Under the pieces are notes generated by a model. That model had not been told where the DNA came from, did no database searches, and worked only from the letters and a program-made list of their open reading frames with translations. Source: Pacificoceanicola onchidii (GTDB taxonomy: Bacteria > Pseudomonadota > Alphaproteobacteria > Rhodobacterales > Rhodobacteraceae). From it: a DNA stretch of 64,000 nucleotides. Below are positions 40,911 to 49,315 of the stretch, one piece after another; position 1 is the first letter of the stretch, and each line of letters starts with the position of its first letter. Made by a program: the position numbers and the translations under genes. The stretch spans positions 992,001 through 1,056,000 of the forward strand of contig NZ_SRXY01000001.1 of NCBI RefSeq assembly GCF_004804335.1, written 5' to 3'.

Positions 40911-42319
40911 GCGCCAAACTTCTCAATCAGGCGCAATTCGGCGATGCGTTCGACCTGTTTGCAGGCCTCTTTGAACTCGGTGGCCCTGTCATTGTCGATG
41001 CGGCGGTGGAAGGCCTCAAGAATCGACGCCTTGGTGTTGTCCTTTACCGCGATGATAAAGGGAAAGCCGTGTTTTTCCGTGTAGTGCGTGTTCAGCTCGG
41101 TGAACGTCTCTCGCTCTTCGTCGGTCAGCATATCCAGTCCGGCACCCGCCTGCTCGGCGGTAGACTCAGCGGTCAGACGCCCCGCAGCGGCCAGCTTCCC
41201 GGCAAGATCCGGGTGCGCATTCAGTACGCCAAGGCGCTGCTCCTCGCTTGCTGACCGGAAAACACGGGCCAGCGCGTTGTGCACCCCGGCGGCGCTGTCG
41301 GTATAGGTGCCAAGCTCCAAGCCATGCGCCCCTTCGGCGATCCACGGTGAATGCTCAAACACCCCGCCAAACGCGGCAACAAAGGTCTCCTTGTCCATCT
41401 GCGACGGCGGCACGCCTTCGGGCGCGGGATGCTCTGAGGCCCAGTGATCGGCAATCTGTTCGCGCGTGGCGAACCAGACCCCCTCATGGCTCTGCATATA
41501 GTCCATGACGCGCTTCAACGCCGCCATGCGGCTCGGGCGTCCGATCAGACGGCAATGCAGGCCGATCGACATCATCTTGGGCGCACCCGCCTGCCCTTCG
41601 GCATAGAGAACGTCAAAGGCATCGCGCACCATCGCCTCGAAATCCGCACCTTGGGTGTAGCCCGCCTGAATGGCGAAGCGCATGTCGTTGCAGTCCATCG
41701 TGTAGGGAACGATCAGCTGATCGCGGCCCCCGGCTGTCGTCCAATAGGGCAAATCGTCGGAGTAACTGTCTGCGATATAGGCAAAATCGCCCTCTTCGGC
41801 GGCAAGATCGATCGTGTTCATCGAACAGCGCCCGGTGTACCAGCCGCGCGGCGGCTCGCCGACAACTTCGGTGTGCAAACGGATTGCTTCGCGGATTTGA
41901 GCGCGCTCTTCCTCGGCGGACATGTCCTTGTGTTCGATCCATTTCAGACCGTGCGACGCGATCTCCCAGCCTGCATCCTTCATCGCCTTCACCTGTTCCG
42001 GCGCGCGCGCCAAAGCCGTGGCAACGCCGTAGACCGTGATCGGCGTATCCTTCAGAAGATCATGCACCCGCCAGAACCCGGCGCGGCTGCCGTATTCATA
42101 GAGGGTTTCCATGTTCCAATGCCGCATCCCCGGCCAAGGCGCCGCGCCGGTGATTTCCGACAGGAAGGCCTCCGAAGCCGCATCCCCATGCAAGACGTTG
42201 TTTTCACCGCCTTCCTCATAGTTCAGCACGATCTGTACAGCGATCTTTGCGCCGCCCGGCCAGTTGGCATTGGGGATCCGGGGGCCATATCCAGCCATGT
42301 CGCGGGGATAACGTGTCAC
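40907..42319 (-). CDS. puuE: Fusion of cofactor-free allantoinase (PuuE) and OHCU decarboxylase (UraD)
   Basis: This is a 470-aa two-domain enzyme. Residues 1 to about 300 are a polysaccharide-deacetylase-like allantoinase (IAVQIVLNYEEGGENNVLHGD, WEIASHGLKWIEH and RGWYTGRCSMNT in parts) that opens the hydantoin ring of allantoin. Residues about 310-470 form OHCU decarboxylase (FVAAFGGVFEHSPWIAEGA, LNAHPDLAGKLA, TELNTHYTEKHGFPFIIAVK in parts). Together they make (S)-allantoin from OHCU and hydrolyse it to allantoate. A GTG start at 42319 with AAGGA seven bases upstream is chosen, because MTRYPRDMAGYG is the usual PuuE N-terminus. It heads the ureide operon and is divergent from uraH. Confidence 0.92.
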   Translation of the reverse strand: MTRYPRDMAGYGPRIPNANWPGGAKIAVQIVLNYEEGGENNVLHGDAASEAFLSEITGAAPWPGMRHWNMETLYEYGSRAGFWRVHDLLKDTPITVYGVATALARAPEQVKAMKDAGWEIASHGLKWIEHKDMSAEEERAQIREAIRLHTEVVGEPPRGWYTGRCSMNTIDLAAEEGDFAYIADSYSDDLPYWTTAGGRDQLIVPYTMDCNDMRFAIQAGYTQGADFEAMVRDAFDVLYAEGQAGAPKMMSIGLHCRLIGRPSRMAALKRVMDYMQSHEGVWFATREQIADHWASEHPAPEGVPPSQMDKETFVAAFGGVFEHSPWIAEGAHGLELGTYTDSAAGVHNALARVFRSASEEQRLGVLNAHPDLAGKLAAAGRLTAESTAEQAGAGLDMLTDEERETFTELNTHYTEKHGFPFIIAVKDNTKASILEAFHRRIDNDRATEFKEACKQVERIAELRLIEKFGA

Positions 42320-42370
42320 TTGACTTTCCTTCTGCTTGTACGCTTCATAAACCAGAAAATGCCGGCAGTT

Positions 42371-42389
42371 TTTCAAATTCTTTTTGAAA
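42371..42389. promoter_or_regulatory. Candidate operator TTTCAAA-ttctt-TTTGAAA
   Basis: A perfect 7-bp inverted repeat lies in the 151-base divergent promoter between puuE-uraD and uraH, about 50 bases from the puuE start. It may bind a regulator of urate breakdown; the LysR protein encoded at 43416-44321 is one candidate. Confidence 0.5.
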
Positions 42390-42470
42390 GAGCCTTCTGG
42401 CAGGGGACCTTTGCCCTTGCCATGCGCTGCCGCATAAAAAACAGACGCAGATTTGACAGGAGACCATTCA

Positions 42471-42827
42471 ATGGCAGGCTATCTCACTACGCATGTTCTT
42501 GATACGGCACGGGGATGCCCCGCGGAAGGCATCCGTATCGCGCTCTACCGTGTCTCGGGCAATTCGCACAAAAAGATAGCAGAGACGGTGACAAATGCCG
42601 ATGGCCGCACAGACGCGCCGATCTTGCCGGAAGGAAAGTTCAAGGTTGGTCACTATGAGCTGATCTTTTTCACCGGGGACTACTTGCGCAGCACTGGTCA
42701 GGCCGAAGGGGACATTCTATTCCTCGACCAAGTCCCGATCCGCTTCGGCGCATCAGACCCGGACGCGCACTATCACGTCCCGCTGCTGCTCTCGCCCTAT
42801 GGGATGAGCACGTATCGGGGGAGTTGA
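42471..42827 (+). CDS. uraH: 5-hydroxyisourate hydrolase (transthyretin-like)
   Basis: This is a 118-aa tetrameric transthyretin-like hydrolase that opens 5-hydroxyisourate to OHCU, the step between urate oxidase and OHCU decarboxylase. The N-terminal LTTHVLDTARGCPAEGI, the central NADGRTDAP and the C-terminal signature YHVPLLLSPYGMSTYRGS are diagnostic, including the catalytic histidine, arginine and YRGS tail. ATG 42471 follows CAGGAGACC. No signal peptide is present, so it is cytoplasmic. It is divergent from puuE-uraD and shares its promoter region. Confidence 0.96.
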   Translation: MAGYLTTHVLDTARGCPAEGIRIALYRVSGNSHKKIAETVTNADGRTDAPILPEGKFKVGHYELIFFTGDYLRSTGQAEGDILFLDQVPIRFGASDPDAHYHVPLLLSPYGMSTYRGS

Positions 42828-43003
42828 GGTGTTCTGAGCGAGAAAGTCACTTCTTCAGAGTGTCCCTATTTGCGTAAACGTCTAAGGTATAGCCCGCCGT
42901 TCGCTGGTCTGTGATTGGACTGCAGGACTGCGGACAAAGCGGTCTTTGAATGTGAGCAGGCCAGATGTCGAGATTTGGCCTTGTGCAGTTATTGCCCACA
43001 CCC

Positions 43004-43024
43004 GTCCCGAGCCTGATCCGGGAC
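43004..43024. repeat. Dispersed palindrome GTCCCGA-gcctga-TCCGGGAC (copy 2)
   Basis: This is an imperfect copy of the element at 30936-30956: the right arm TCCGGGAC is identical and the left arm lacks one G. Both copies are followed by CTC. Confidence 0.6.
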
Positions 43025-43042
43025 CTCTTGGAAAAAACTCAA

Positions 43043-43185
43043 GCCGCGCCTATCGACGGGCCGTGGTGCGGCGATGCAACCGTTGATCCCCTCAATTTAT
43101 CCCAGCCACTGGCGCGCTAGGCCGGTGTAACGCCCAGCTACAAACCAATCGCCGTGCCGTGGGGACGGCCCGTCGATGGCGCGGC
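43043..43185. repeat. Long imperfect inverted repeat (21-22 bases, 100-base spacer)
   Basis: GCCGCGCC-t-ATCGACGGGCCGT at 43043-43064 is mirrored by ACGGCCCGTCGAT-GGCGCGGC at 43165-43185, with a single unpaired T. The pairing continues loosely inward (GGTGCGGCG against CGCCGTGCC). It may be a MITE-like remnant or a structured RNA. Confidence 0.5.
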
Positions 43186-43415
43186 GGCCTGCGGCCTTGA
43201 TTCCGCGCCTGGGGTGAGATGAACGGCCGCTCAAGGCCATTGCATCAGCGGCAATATACGCCAATCCAGAATACCGAAGGCTCGATGTGGAAGAACTCGG
43301 CAATTTAGAAAAAGTCGCTTCGGGGTCGAAAAACCACATCACGACCCGTCCGGGGTACCGCCCGTTCTGCCCGCGAACTCTCCCCCGGAGAGTTTGCCGC
43401 TGCGCGGACAGGGCC

Positions 43416-44321
43416 TCACCCCCGCACCTGCCCTGCAATCCGCTCGATCATGAACTCCATGAAGCGGCGCGTTTTCGGGTCCTGCATGCGGCGGTGGGTG
43501 AAGAGGCAGGCCATCTGGATCGGCTCGGGTGGCGTACTCACAGCAACCGGCACCAAAGCGCCCGAGGCAAGGTGATCCGCAATCTCAAAAATCGGCTTCA
43601 TCGCCACCCCCTGCCCCGCCAGCGCCCAATCGGTTAGCACATCGCCGTCGTCGCACTCATAGCGCCCCGAGACGCGGAACCGCTTTGGCCCGTCCTCGGT
43701 GGTCAGGAGCCATTGAAACTCCGTCGCCCCCGGGAAGCGCAGGCTGAGGCATTCGTGGCTGTCCTTCACCAGATCATCCCCGCTCTGCGGCATCCCGCGC
43801 TTTGCGATATAGGACGGCGCGGCGCAGAGAACGCGCGGCACATCGGCAATCTTGCGAATACGCAGGGTGCTGTCCTCGGGCTGGCCAAGGAAAAACGAAA
43901 GGTCGAGTCCCTCGGTGGTCAAGTCCACCTTGCGATCCGTCAGACGCAGGCGGACGCTCACCTCCGGATATTGCTCAAGGAAACTAGGAACTTGCGGCGC
44001 GATCAAACGCCGACCAACCCCCAAAGGCGCGGCAACGTACAAAGCCCCGCGCAGGTTCTCCGTGATATTGGCAATCTGCGCCTCCGCGCCTTCGATGGCC
44101 TCAAGGATATCCGTCGCACCGCGATAAAAGCTTTTGCCCTGCTCAGTCGGCGTCAGGCTGCGTGTGGTGCGTTGGAAAAGCCGTACGCCCAAGTGCTCTT
44201 CAAGCTGCGAAATGCGCGAGGAGGTCACCGCCGGCGAAATGCGCAAATCCCGCCCAGCCGCGGACATGCTGCCCAATTCATAGACACGAACAAAGGTGCG
44301 GATGTTGTCGATGTAGGACAT
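43416..44321 (-). CDS. LysR family transcriptional regulator
   Basis: This is a 301-aa LysR-type regulator. The helix-turn-helix is GSMSAAGRDLRISPAVTSSRIS, followed by the linker and a periplasmic-binding-like effector domain (about residues 90-295). The 100-base divergent region to the urate oxidase gene puuD makes it a likely regulator of puuD and perhaps of the whole urate pathway. The start MSYIDNIRTFVRV matches the usual short N-terminus of the family. Confidence 0.92.
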   Translation of the reverse strand: MSYIDNIRTFVRVYELGSMSAAGRDLRISPAVTSSRISQLEEHLGVRLFQRTTRSLTPTEQGKSFYRGATDILEAIEGAEAQIANITENLRGALYVAAPLGVGRRLIAPQVPSFLEQYPEVSVRLRLTDRKVDLTTEGLDLSFFLGQPEDSTLRIRKIADVPRVLCAAPSYIAKRGMPQSGDDLVKDSHECLSLRFPGATEFQWLLTTEDGPKRFRVSGRYECDDGDVLTDWALAGQGVAMKPIFEIADHLASGALVPVAVSTPPEPIQMACLFTHRRMQDPKTRRFMEFMIERIAGQVRG

Positions 44322-44421
44322 TCTTCGGTTTTATTTGATGCTGCTTGGTTTTTGTCAGAGATAGCAGAGGTAATAAGAAGAGCCTAGTGTGGCGAAAGCA
44401 ACAGAAAATCAGGAGAGAGCG

Positions 44422-45657
44422 ATGTACGACCTGGCCATCATCTGGGACTGGATCGCCTTCAGCGTCCGCTGGCTGCATGTCATCACTGCGATGGCATGGA
44501 TCGGGGCATCCTTCTACTTCATCGCCTTGGATTTGATGCTCAAACCGGCGGAGAGCCTGCCCAAAGGGGCCTATGGCGAAGAGTGGGAAGTCCACGGCGG
44601 CGGGTTTTATCACACGGTGAAGTACCTTGTCGCCCCTGCGGAAATGCCGGAGCATCTGACATGGCACAAATGGCAGAGCTACACGACGTGGCTGTCCGGC
44701 GCGGCGCTTTTGATGATTGTCTACTGGGTGGGTGGGGAGCTTTTCCTGCTGGATCCGACCAAAGCGGACCTGTCTCTGTGGCAAGGGGTGCTGATTTCGG
44801 GCGGATCGCTGACCGTCGGCTGGCTGATCTACGATGCGCTGTGCAAATCCAAACTCAGCGAGCAGCCGACGCTGCTGATGCTGCTGCTCTTTGCCATGCT
44901 CGTGTTCATGTCATGGGGCTATAACGAGATTTTCACCGGGCGCGCAGCCTTGCTGCATCTCGGGGCGTTTACGGCCACGATCATGACAGCCAACGTCTTT
45001 TTCCAAATCATGCCCAATCAGCGCATCGTTGTGGCGGACCTGAAGGCCGGACGCACGCCGGATGCGAAATACGGCAAGATCGCCAAGGTGCGCTCGACGC
45101 ATAACAACTATCTGACCCTGCCGGTGGTCTTCCTGATGTTGTCAAACCACTATCCGCTGTCGTTTGCGACGGAATACTCGTGGATCATCGCCTCGCTGAT
45201 CTTCCTGACCGGCGTGACCATCCGGCATTACTTCAACACCATGCACAAGACGGGGAAAGGACCGCATTGGACGTGGTTTGTGACCGTAGTCCTGATGGTG
45301 ATCATCGCCTGGCTGTCGTCTGTGCGGGGCGGCGAGACCTATGAAGAGGCCGAAGCCCGCGCCATGACTCCCTTTGAAGAGAAATACGCCAGCGCAGAAG
45401 GGTTCGAAGACGCCTATTATGCCGTGGTTGGCAGCTGCTCAATGTGCCATGCGCGGGAGCCGTCCTGGGACGGCATCCGCTGGGCGCCCAAGGATATCGT
45501 GCTGGAGACCGAGGCGGATGTGGCGCGCCATGCGGATCAGATTTACCTGCAAGCGGGCCTCAGCCACGCCATGCCGCCGCCCAACGCGGTAGAGATGGAC
45601 ATCGAAGACCGCGATCTGATTGTCGCCTGGGTGCGGGAAGTCCGAAACTCGGACTGA
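44422..45657 (+). CDS. puuD: Membrane-bound urate oxidase with C-terminal cytochrome c domain
   Basis: This is a 411-aa PuuD protein: an eight-helix membrane domain with conserved histidines (RWLHVITAMAWIGASFYF near the start) fused to a C-terminal class I cytochrome c with heme motif CSMCH. It oxidises urate to 5-hydroxyisourate and passes electrons to the respiratory chain instead of making hydrogen peroxide. HNNYLTLPVVFLMLSNHYP is another family segment. ATG 44422 follows AGGAGAGAGCG; an ATG 33 bases upstream is unlikely. It is divergent from the LysR gene and upstream of a GlxA-type regulator. Confidence 0.95.
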   Translation: MYDLAIIWDWIAFSVRWLHVITAMAWIGASFYFIALDLMLKPAESLPKGAYGEEWEVHGGGFYHTVKYLVAPAEMPEHLTWHKWQSYTTWLSGAALLMIVYWVGGELFLLDPTKADLSLWQGVLISGGSLTVGWLIYDALCKSKLSEQPTLLMLLLFAMLVFMSWGYNEIFTGRAALLHLGAFTATIMTANVFFQIMPNQRIVVADLKAGRTPDAKYGKIAKVRSTHNNYLTLPVVFLMLSNHYPLSFATEYSWIIASLIFLTGVTIRHYFNTMHKTGKGPHWTWFVTVVLMVIIAWLSSVRGGETYEEAEARAMTPFEEKYASAEGFEDAYYAVVGSCSMCHAREPSWDGIRWAPKDIVLETEADVARHADQIYLQAGLSHAMPPPNAVEMDIEDRDLIVAWVREVRNSD

Positions 45658-45728
45658 CCTGCCCTTGCGCCCGGTTTGGCTCTGGCTGCATTATGCGCTT
45701 ACCGCTCCGACGCAGACTTCGGCCAAAC

Positions 45729-46754
45729 ATGACGACAAAAACCACCACACCAAACGCACCGAACGAGGCGCTGATTCCGGCAGGAGCGTTTCGATATCCA
45801 CTCGACGGCGTGCCCCAAACCCGGTGGTTCGGGTTTCTGCTGGTGCCGGATTTCACGCTTCTGGCCTTTTCATCGGCGCTTGACCCGCTGCGCATCGCCA
45901 ATCAACTGTCGCAAAAGCCGCTTTATGGATGGCGTGTTCTGTCATCCGACGGTGGACCGGTTCAATCGTCCTCTGGAATCGAGATAGGCGCCCAGGGCGA
46001 CCTGTCCTGCATTTCAAGCGATCTTCATCTTCTGGTCTGCTCGGGAAACAACGGTATCCAGATGGCTCCGGAAAACCTTGTTGCAGCGGTACGCAAGCAT
46101 GCACGCTTTGGCGGACGGGTTGGCGGTATCTGCTCGGGAGCGGGCACATTGGCGCGGGCCGGTCTGCTGAATGGAAAACGCTTCACCCTGCATTGGGAGA
46201 ACCAGCCGGGGTTTCTCGAAGCCTTTCCTGATCTCTCCCCGTCCCGCGCACGGTTCGAGGTGGATGGAAATCTTGTGACCTGCAGCGGTGGCTCCGCGGC
46301 GACTGAAATGATGGTGAGGATGATCGCCGAAGATCACGGGGAAGACTTTGCCATAGCCGTGGCGGACATGTGCCTGAACACCGCCGATTCCGCTCCGGAC
46401 CGGGAACAGCGCTCTTCGATCGCGCGCGCCATCGACTCGCGCAATCCCAAGCTCCTGCACGTGCTGCGCGCCATGTACGCTAACGTCGAAGAGCCCCTGC
46501 CGCTCGATACACTGGCCGAAAACGCCGGCCTGTCGCGCCGCCATATGGAACGTCTGTTCACCTCCGTGCTGGGCGAAGCCCCGGCTTCGACCTATCGCAA
46601 CATCAAGCTCGACAAGGCGCGGGCTTTGTTTGCCGAAACCGATATGAGCGTTACGGACGTGGCGGTGGCCACCGGGTTCACCTCCGCCGGGGTATTGTCC
46701 CGCCATTTCAAGGCACGGTTTGGGGAAACGCCTTACGGCAAACGCAAGGCGTAA
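45729..46754 (+). CDS. GlxA family (DJ-1/PfpI plus AraC) transcriptional regulator
   Basis: This 341-aa regulator has an N-terminal DJ-1/PfpI-like domain (WFGFLLVPDFTLLAFSSALDPLR, split by the first helix, and GRVGGICSGAGTLARAGLLNGK with the nucleophile-elbow cysteine) and a C-terminal AraC domain (LAENAGLSRRHMERLF and VAVATGFTSAGVLSRHFKARFG). Relatives such as GbdR, CdhR and ArgR control glycine betaine, carnitine and amino-acid use. It lies 71 bases after puuD and is convergent with creatinase. Either pathway could be its target. The upstream ribosome site is weak, so the start is less sure. Confidence 0.88.
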   Translation: MTTKTTTPNAPNEALIPAGAFRYPLDGVPQTRWFGFLLVPDFTLLAFSSALDPLRIANQLSQKPLYGWRVLSSDGGPVQSSSGIEIGAQGDLSCISSDLHLLVCSGNNGIQMAPENLVAAVRKHARFGGRVGGICSGAGTLARAGLLNGKRFTLHWENQPGFLEAFPDLSPSRARFEVDGNLVTCSGGSAATEMMVRMIAEDHGEDFAIAVADMCLNTADSAPDREQRSSIARAIDSRNPKLLHVLRAMYANVEEPLPLDTLAENAGLSRRHMERLFTSVLGEAPASTYRNIKLDKARALFAETDMSVTDVAVATGFTSAGVLSRHFKARFGETPYGKRKA

Positions 46755-46766
46755 CCCTTCTGTACT

Positions 46767-47969
46767 TTAACCGACGACGTTGAACTCCGGACCATAAGGG
46801 TAGCCGGTAATGTTCTCATTCCCCTCATCCGTGATGATCAGGATGTCGTGCTCCCGGTAACCACCCGCGCCCGGCGACCCTTCGGGGATGGTGAGCATCG
46901 GCTCCATCGAAATGACCATGCCCGGCTCCAACATCGTGTCGATGTCCTCGCGCAGTTCCAGCCCCGCTTCGCGGCCATAGTAGTGCGAGAGCACCCCGAA
47001 CGAATGCCCGTAACCAAAGGTGCGGTATTGCAGCAGGTCGCGCTCGGCGAAGAAGGCGTTGATCTGCTCAGTGACCTCCGAGCACTTTGCACCGGGCTTC
47101 AGCAAGGACATGCCATATTCATGCGCCGCCACGTTGGCTTCCCAAATCTTGAGCGAGGCGTCATCGACCTCTCCGACAAACATCGTGCGCTCAAGGGCGG
47201 TGTAATAGCCCGAGATCATCGGGAAAGTATTGAGCGACAGGATATCGCCGCGTTGCAGTTGCCGTGCCGTAACCGGGTTGTGCGCGCCGTCGGTGTTGAT
47301 TCCGGATTGGAACCAAACCCAGGTGTCGCGGTACTCCGCATCCGGGAAACGTTTCGCAATCTCAAGCTCCATCGCATCACGGCCCGCCATGGCCACGTCA
47401 ATCTCGCGCGCGCCTTCGCGGATGGCATCCTTGATCGCAAAACCGCCGACATCGGCAACATTCGCACCATGCCGGATCAGCGCCAGTTCAGCAGGAGATT
47501 TGTGCATCCGCTGCACCATTGTAGCCGGCGCGATATCAAGCGTGGCGGAAGGCTTCAGAAAGTCTTCAAGCAGATCACGCTGTGCCAAAGTCAGGTGATC
47601 GCCTTCATACCCGATCACACGCCCTTCGCCGGTGACGGACAGGATCGCCCGCCAATAGTTGTTCCTCTTCCAATCGGTATAGGTGATGTTGTCACCATGA
47701 CAGCGCCGCCACGGCTGCGCCGCGTCGATGCCGGCGCTGATGGTAACGCTTTCGGTCTCTGTCACCACAAGGCCGTAGGGGCGGCCAAAGCTGCAGTAGA
47801 GAAATCCGGAATAATAGGCGATGTTGTGCATGGAGGTGAAAACACAGGCCTCCACACCGGCCTCTTCCATGCGCGCGCGCAGGCCCGCAAGCCGCGCATC
47901 ATATTCTTCGGAAGCGAACGGCAAAACGCGGTCACCTTGGTGGAAACGGTAAAAATCGGGACGGTCCAT
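46767..47969 (-). CDS. Creatinase (creatine amidinohydrolase)
   Basis: This is a 400-aa M24-fold enzyme that hydrolyses creatine to sarcosine and urea. It matches Pseudomonas creatinase along its length: FTSMHNIAYYSGFLYCSFGRP, AQPWRRCHGDNITYTDWKR, DAEYRDTWVWFQSGINTDGAHN, FPMISGYYTALERTMFVGE and YGHSFGVLSHYYGREAG (in parts) are creatinase-specific and lack the dinuclear metal set of aminopeptidases. Cytoplasmic, with no signal peptide. A hairpin that includes its ribosome site lies just upstream. Sarcosine yields glycine and one-carbon units, which links it to the bhc genes; urea is also made by AllA. Confidence 0.93.
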   Translation of the reverse strand: MDRPDFYRFHQGDRVLPFASEEYDARLAGLRARMEEAGVEACVFTSMHNIAYYSGFLYCSFGRPYGLVVTETESVTISAGIDAAQPWRRCHGDNITYTDWKRNNYWRAILSVTGEGRVIGYEGDHLTLAQRDLLEDFLKPSATLDIAPATMVQRMHKSPAELALIRHGANVADVGGFAIKDAIREGAREIDVAMAGRDAMELEIAKRFPDAEYRDTWVWFQSGINTDGAHNPVTARQLQRGDILSLNTFPMISGYYTALERTMFVGEVDDASLKIWEANVAAHEYGMSLLKPGAKCSEVTEQINAFFAERDLLQYRTFGYGHSFGVLSHYYGREAGLELREDIDTMLEPGMVISMEPMLTIPEGSPGAGGYREHDILIITDEGNENITGYPYGPEFNVVG

Positions 47970-47976
47970 CGGAACA

Positions 47977-48007
47977 TTCCTCTTCGTTGTGCAGACGACA
48001 AGAGGAA
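47977..48007 (-). promoter_or_regulatory. Hairpin across the creatinase ribosome binding site
   Basis: On the minus strand TTCCTCTT (48007-48000) can pair with AAGAGGAA (47984-47977), which contains the Shine-Dalgarno sequence eight bases before the creatinase ATG. It could be an RNA switch on translation or simply a palindromic operator. Confidence 0.4.
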
Positions 48008-48231
48008 CGATCTCCCCTCCCCGCCAAACGGAAAAGCAAGACCCCGGCGTTCAGGATGGGTGAGTAGGGCGCGTCTCATAACGCTGGCGACGCCATCGCC
48101 TGCCCTGTGCCAATCTATGGCCCGGAATCGGCGTTCAGGCAAGTGTGATGAGCGGTTAACGCGGGTGCGGTCTTGCGGTGCGATCAATCCGGTGCAAGTT
48201 TGGGCGAAACGGTATCAGTGGAACGGACCCA

Positions 48232-48510
48232 ATGACCAAAACTTTGACGTTGTTTGCCTTGCCAGTTGCCCTTTTGGGTCTTGCCGCCTGCGAGCCGGTT
48301 CCCGGTGGAGACGGCGCGCCTACGGGCGGGATCGTGACCGTGCCGGACTCCGTCTCCTCCATCGCGGCGCCGTTCCAGGATCTGACCACGGCGCGGATCA
48401 ACCCGACGGATGGGTGTTTCTGGTACACGCACAAAGGGCCAGTGGAGACGACACAGCTGCCGCTGCGCACCTCCGCCGGGAACCCGATCTGCACCCGCCC
48501 TCAGAGTTAG
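48232..48510 (+). CDS. Small lipoprotein of unknown function
   Basis: This is a 92-aa protein with a lipoprotein signal (MTKTLTLFALPVALLGLAAC); the lipobox LAAC places the lipidated cysteine at residue 20. The mature part is proline/threonine-rich, with two more cysteines (TDGCFWY and NPICTRP) that may form a disulfide. No family was recognised. It stands alone, convergent with the L,D-transpeptidase gene, with a hairpin shared by both stop codons. Confidence 0.75.
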   Translation: MTKTLTLFALPVALLGLAACEPVPGGDGAPTGGIVTVPDSVSSIAAPFQDLTTARINPTDGCFWYTHKGPVETTQLPLRTSAGNPICTRPQS

Positions 48511-48539
48511 AGCCTCCGCCTCAAAACCTGAGGCTCTAA
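48507..48539. terminator. Bidirectional hairpin spanning two stop codons
   Basis: TTAGAGCCTC (48507-48516) and GAGGCTCTAA (48530-48539) form a perfect 10-bp stem. It contains the stop codons of the lipoprotein (+) and the L,D-transpeptidase (-). Confidence 0.7.
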
Positions 48540-49183
48540 AGCGGGCTGCCGTCCGTCGGGTAGAGATAGGCGGTCACGCCTTTGTCCACGTTGTCATAGA
48601 GCGTGTTGATATGGGCCATGACCATCCGCACACAGCCTGAACTCGCGCGCGTTCCGATGGAGCGCGGCGCAGGCGTGCCGTGAATGCGCAGGTAGGTGTC
48701 GCGGCTGCCCTGATAGAGGTACAAGGCCCTTGAGCCCAAAGCATTGCCCGGACCCGGCGGCTGACCACCATCGGCCCATCGTGCGTATTTCTCGGGCTCG
48801 CGTTTGATCATCGCCGGGGTCGGCACCCAGCGCGGCCATTTCGCCTTGCGCTTGATGGTGTAGACGCCCGGCTCATAAAGCCCGTCCCGACCAATCGCCA
48901 CACCATAGCGCATCGCCGTACCGCCTTCCTCGATGTGGTAGAGATATCGGGCAACCGCATCCACATGCACATCACCGGGCTTGAGATCGGCATTCGCCTT
49001 GACCCGCCGTGGCAGAAGCCGCGGATGCAGCCCCCACGGATTGCTGGTTTCGAGATCGAAGGCTTCGGGAGTCACCTGAACATCCCACCCATCCCAATCC
49101 CCCGGCGCGGCCAAAGCGGGCCGGATCAAGCCGGGCGTGGCCAAAGCGGCAAGGGAGGCAATCATGGTTCGTCTGGTAAACAT
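48536..49183 (-). CDS. L,D-transpeptidase (YkuD family)
   Basis: This is a 215-aa periplasmic enzyme that cross-links peptidoglycan (3-3 links) or anchors lipoproteins. The N-terminus MFTRRTMIASLAALATPGLI is a Tat-like signal ending at RPALA. The catalytic segment is HGTPAPRSIGTRASSGCVRM, with the nucleophilic cysteine in SSGCVRM. YGVAIGRDGLYEPGVYTIKRK is the conserved strand before it. ATG 49183 gives a complete signal peptide. It is a single gene with a hairpin terminator shared with the small lipoprotein. Confidence 0.93.
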   Translation of the reverse strand: MFTRRTMIASLAALATPGLIRPALAAPGDWDGWDVQVTPEAFDLETSNPWGLHPRLLPRRVKANADLKPGDVHVDAVARYLYHIEEGGTAMRYGVAIGRDGLYEPGVYTIKRKAKWPRWVPTPAMIKREPEKYARWADGGQPPGPGNALGSRALYLYQGSRDTYLRIHGTPAPRSIGTRASSGCVRMVMAHINTLYDNVDKGVTAYLYPTDGSPL

Positions 49184-49315
49184 GGGGAACGGTCCTGTTT
49201 TGCACTGTCTTGCTGCATAGAATCGCCAAATCCCAGCCAGAAGCAAACGCTATCTGCGCGAAGGTCTTCACTTTTGGCGGCGCAACACTGCGGTCGGTTC
49301 GACTTTTGTCAGTAG

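Larger units (their letters stand above)
42828..43415. other. 588-base gap without a supported gene
   Basis: The stretch between uraH and the LysR gene has no reading frame with recognisable protein features. It holds a copy of the GTCCCG...CGGGAC palindrome (43004-43024) and a long imperfect inverted repeat (43043-43064 with 43165-43185). It looks like a landing site of small non-coding repeats or a decayed element. Confidence 0.6.

Noticed and set aside
43097-43438. A 113-codon minus-strand frame in the gap beside the LysR gene
   Set aside because: It crosses the inverted repeat, overlaps the LysR stop and has no protein-like features or ribosome site.
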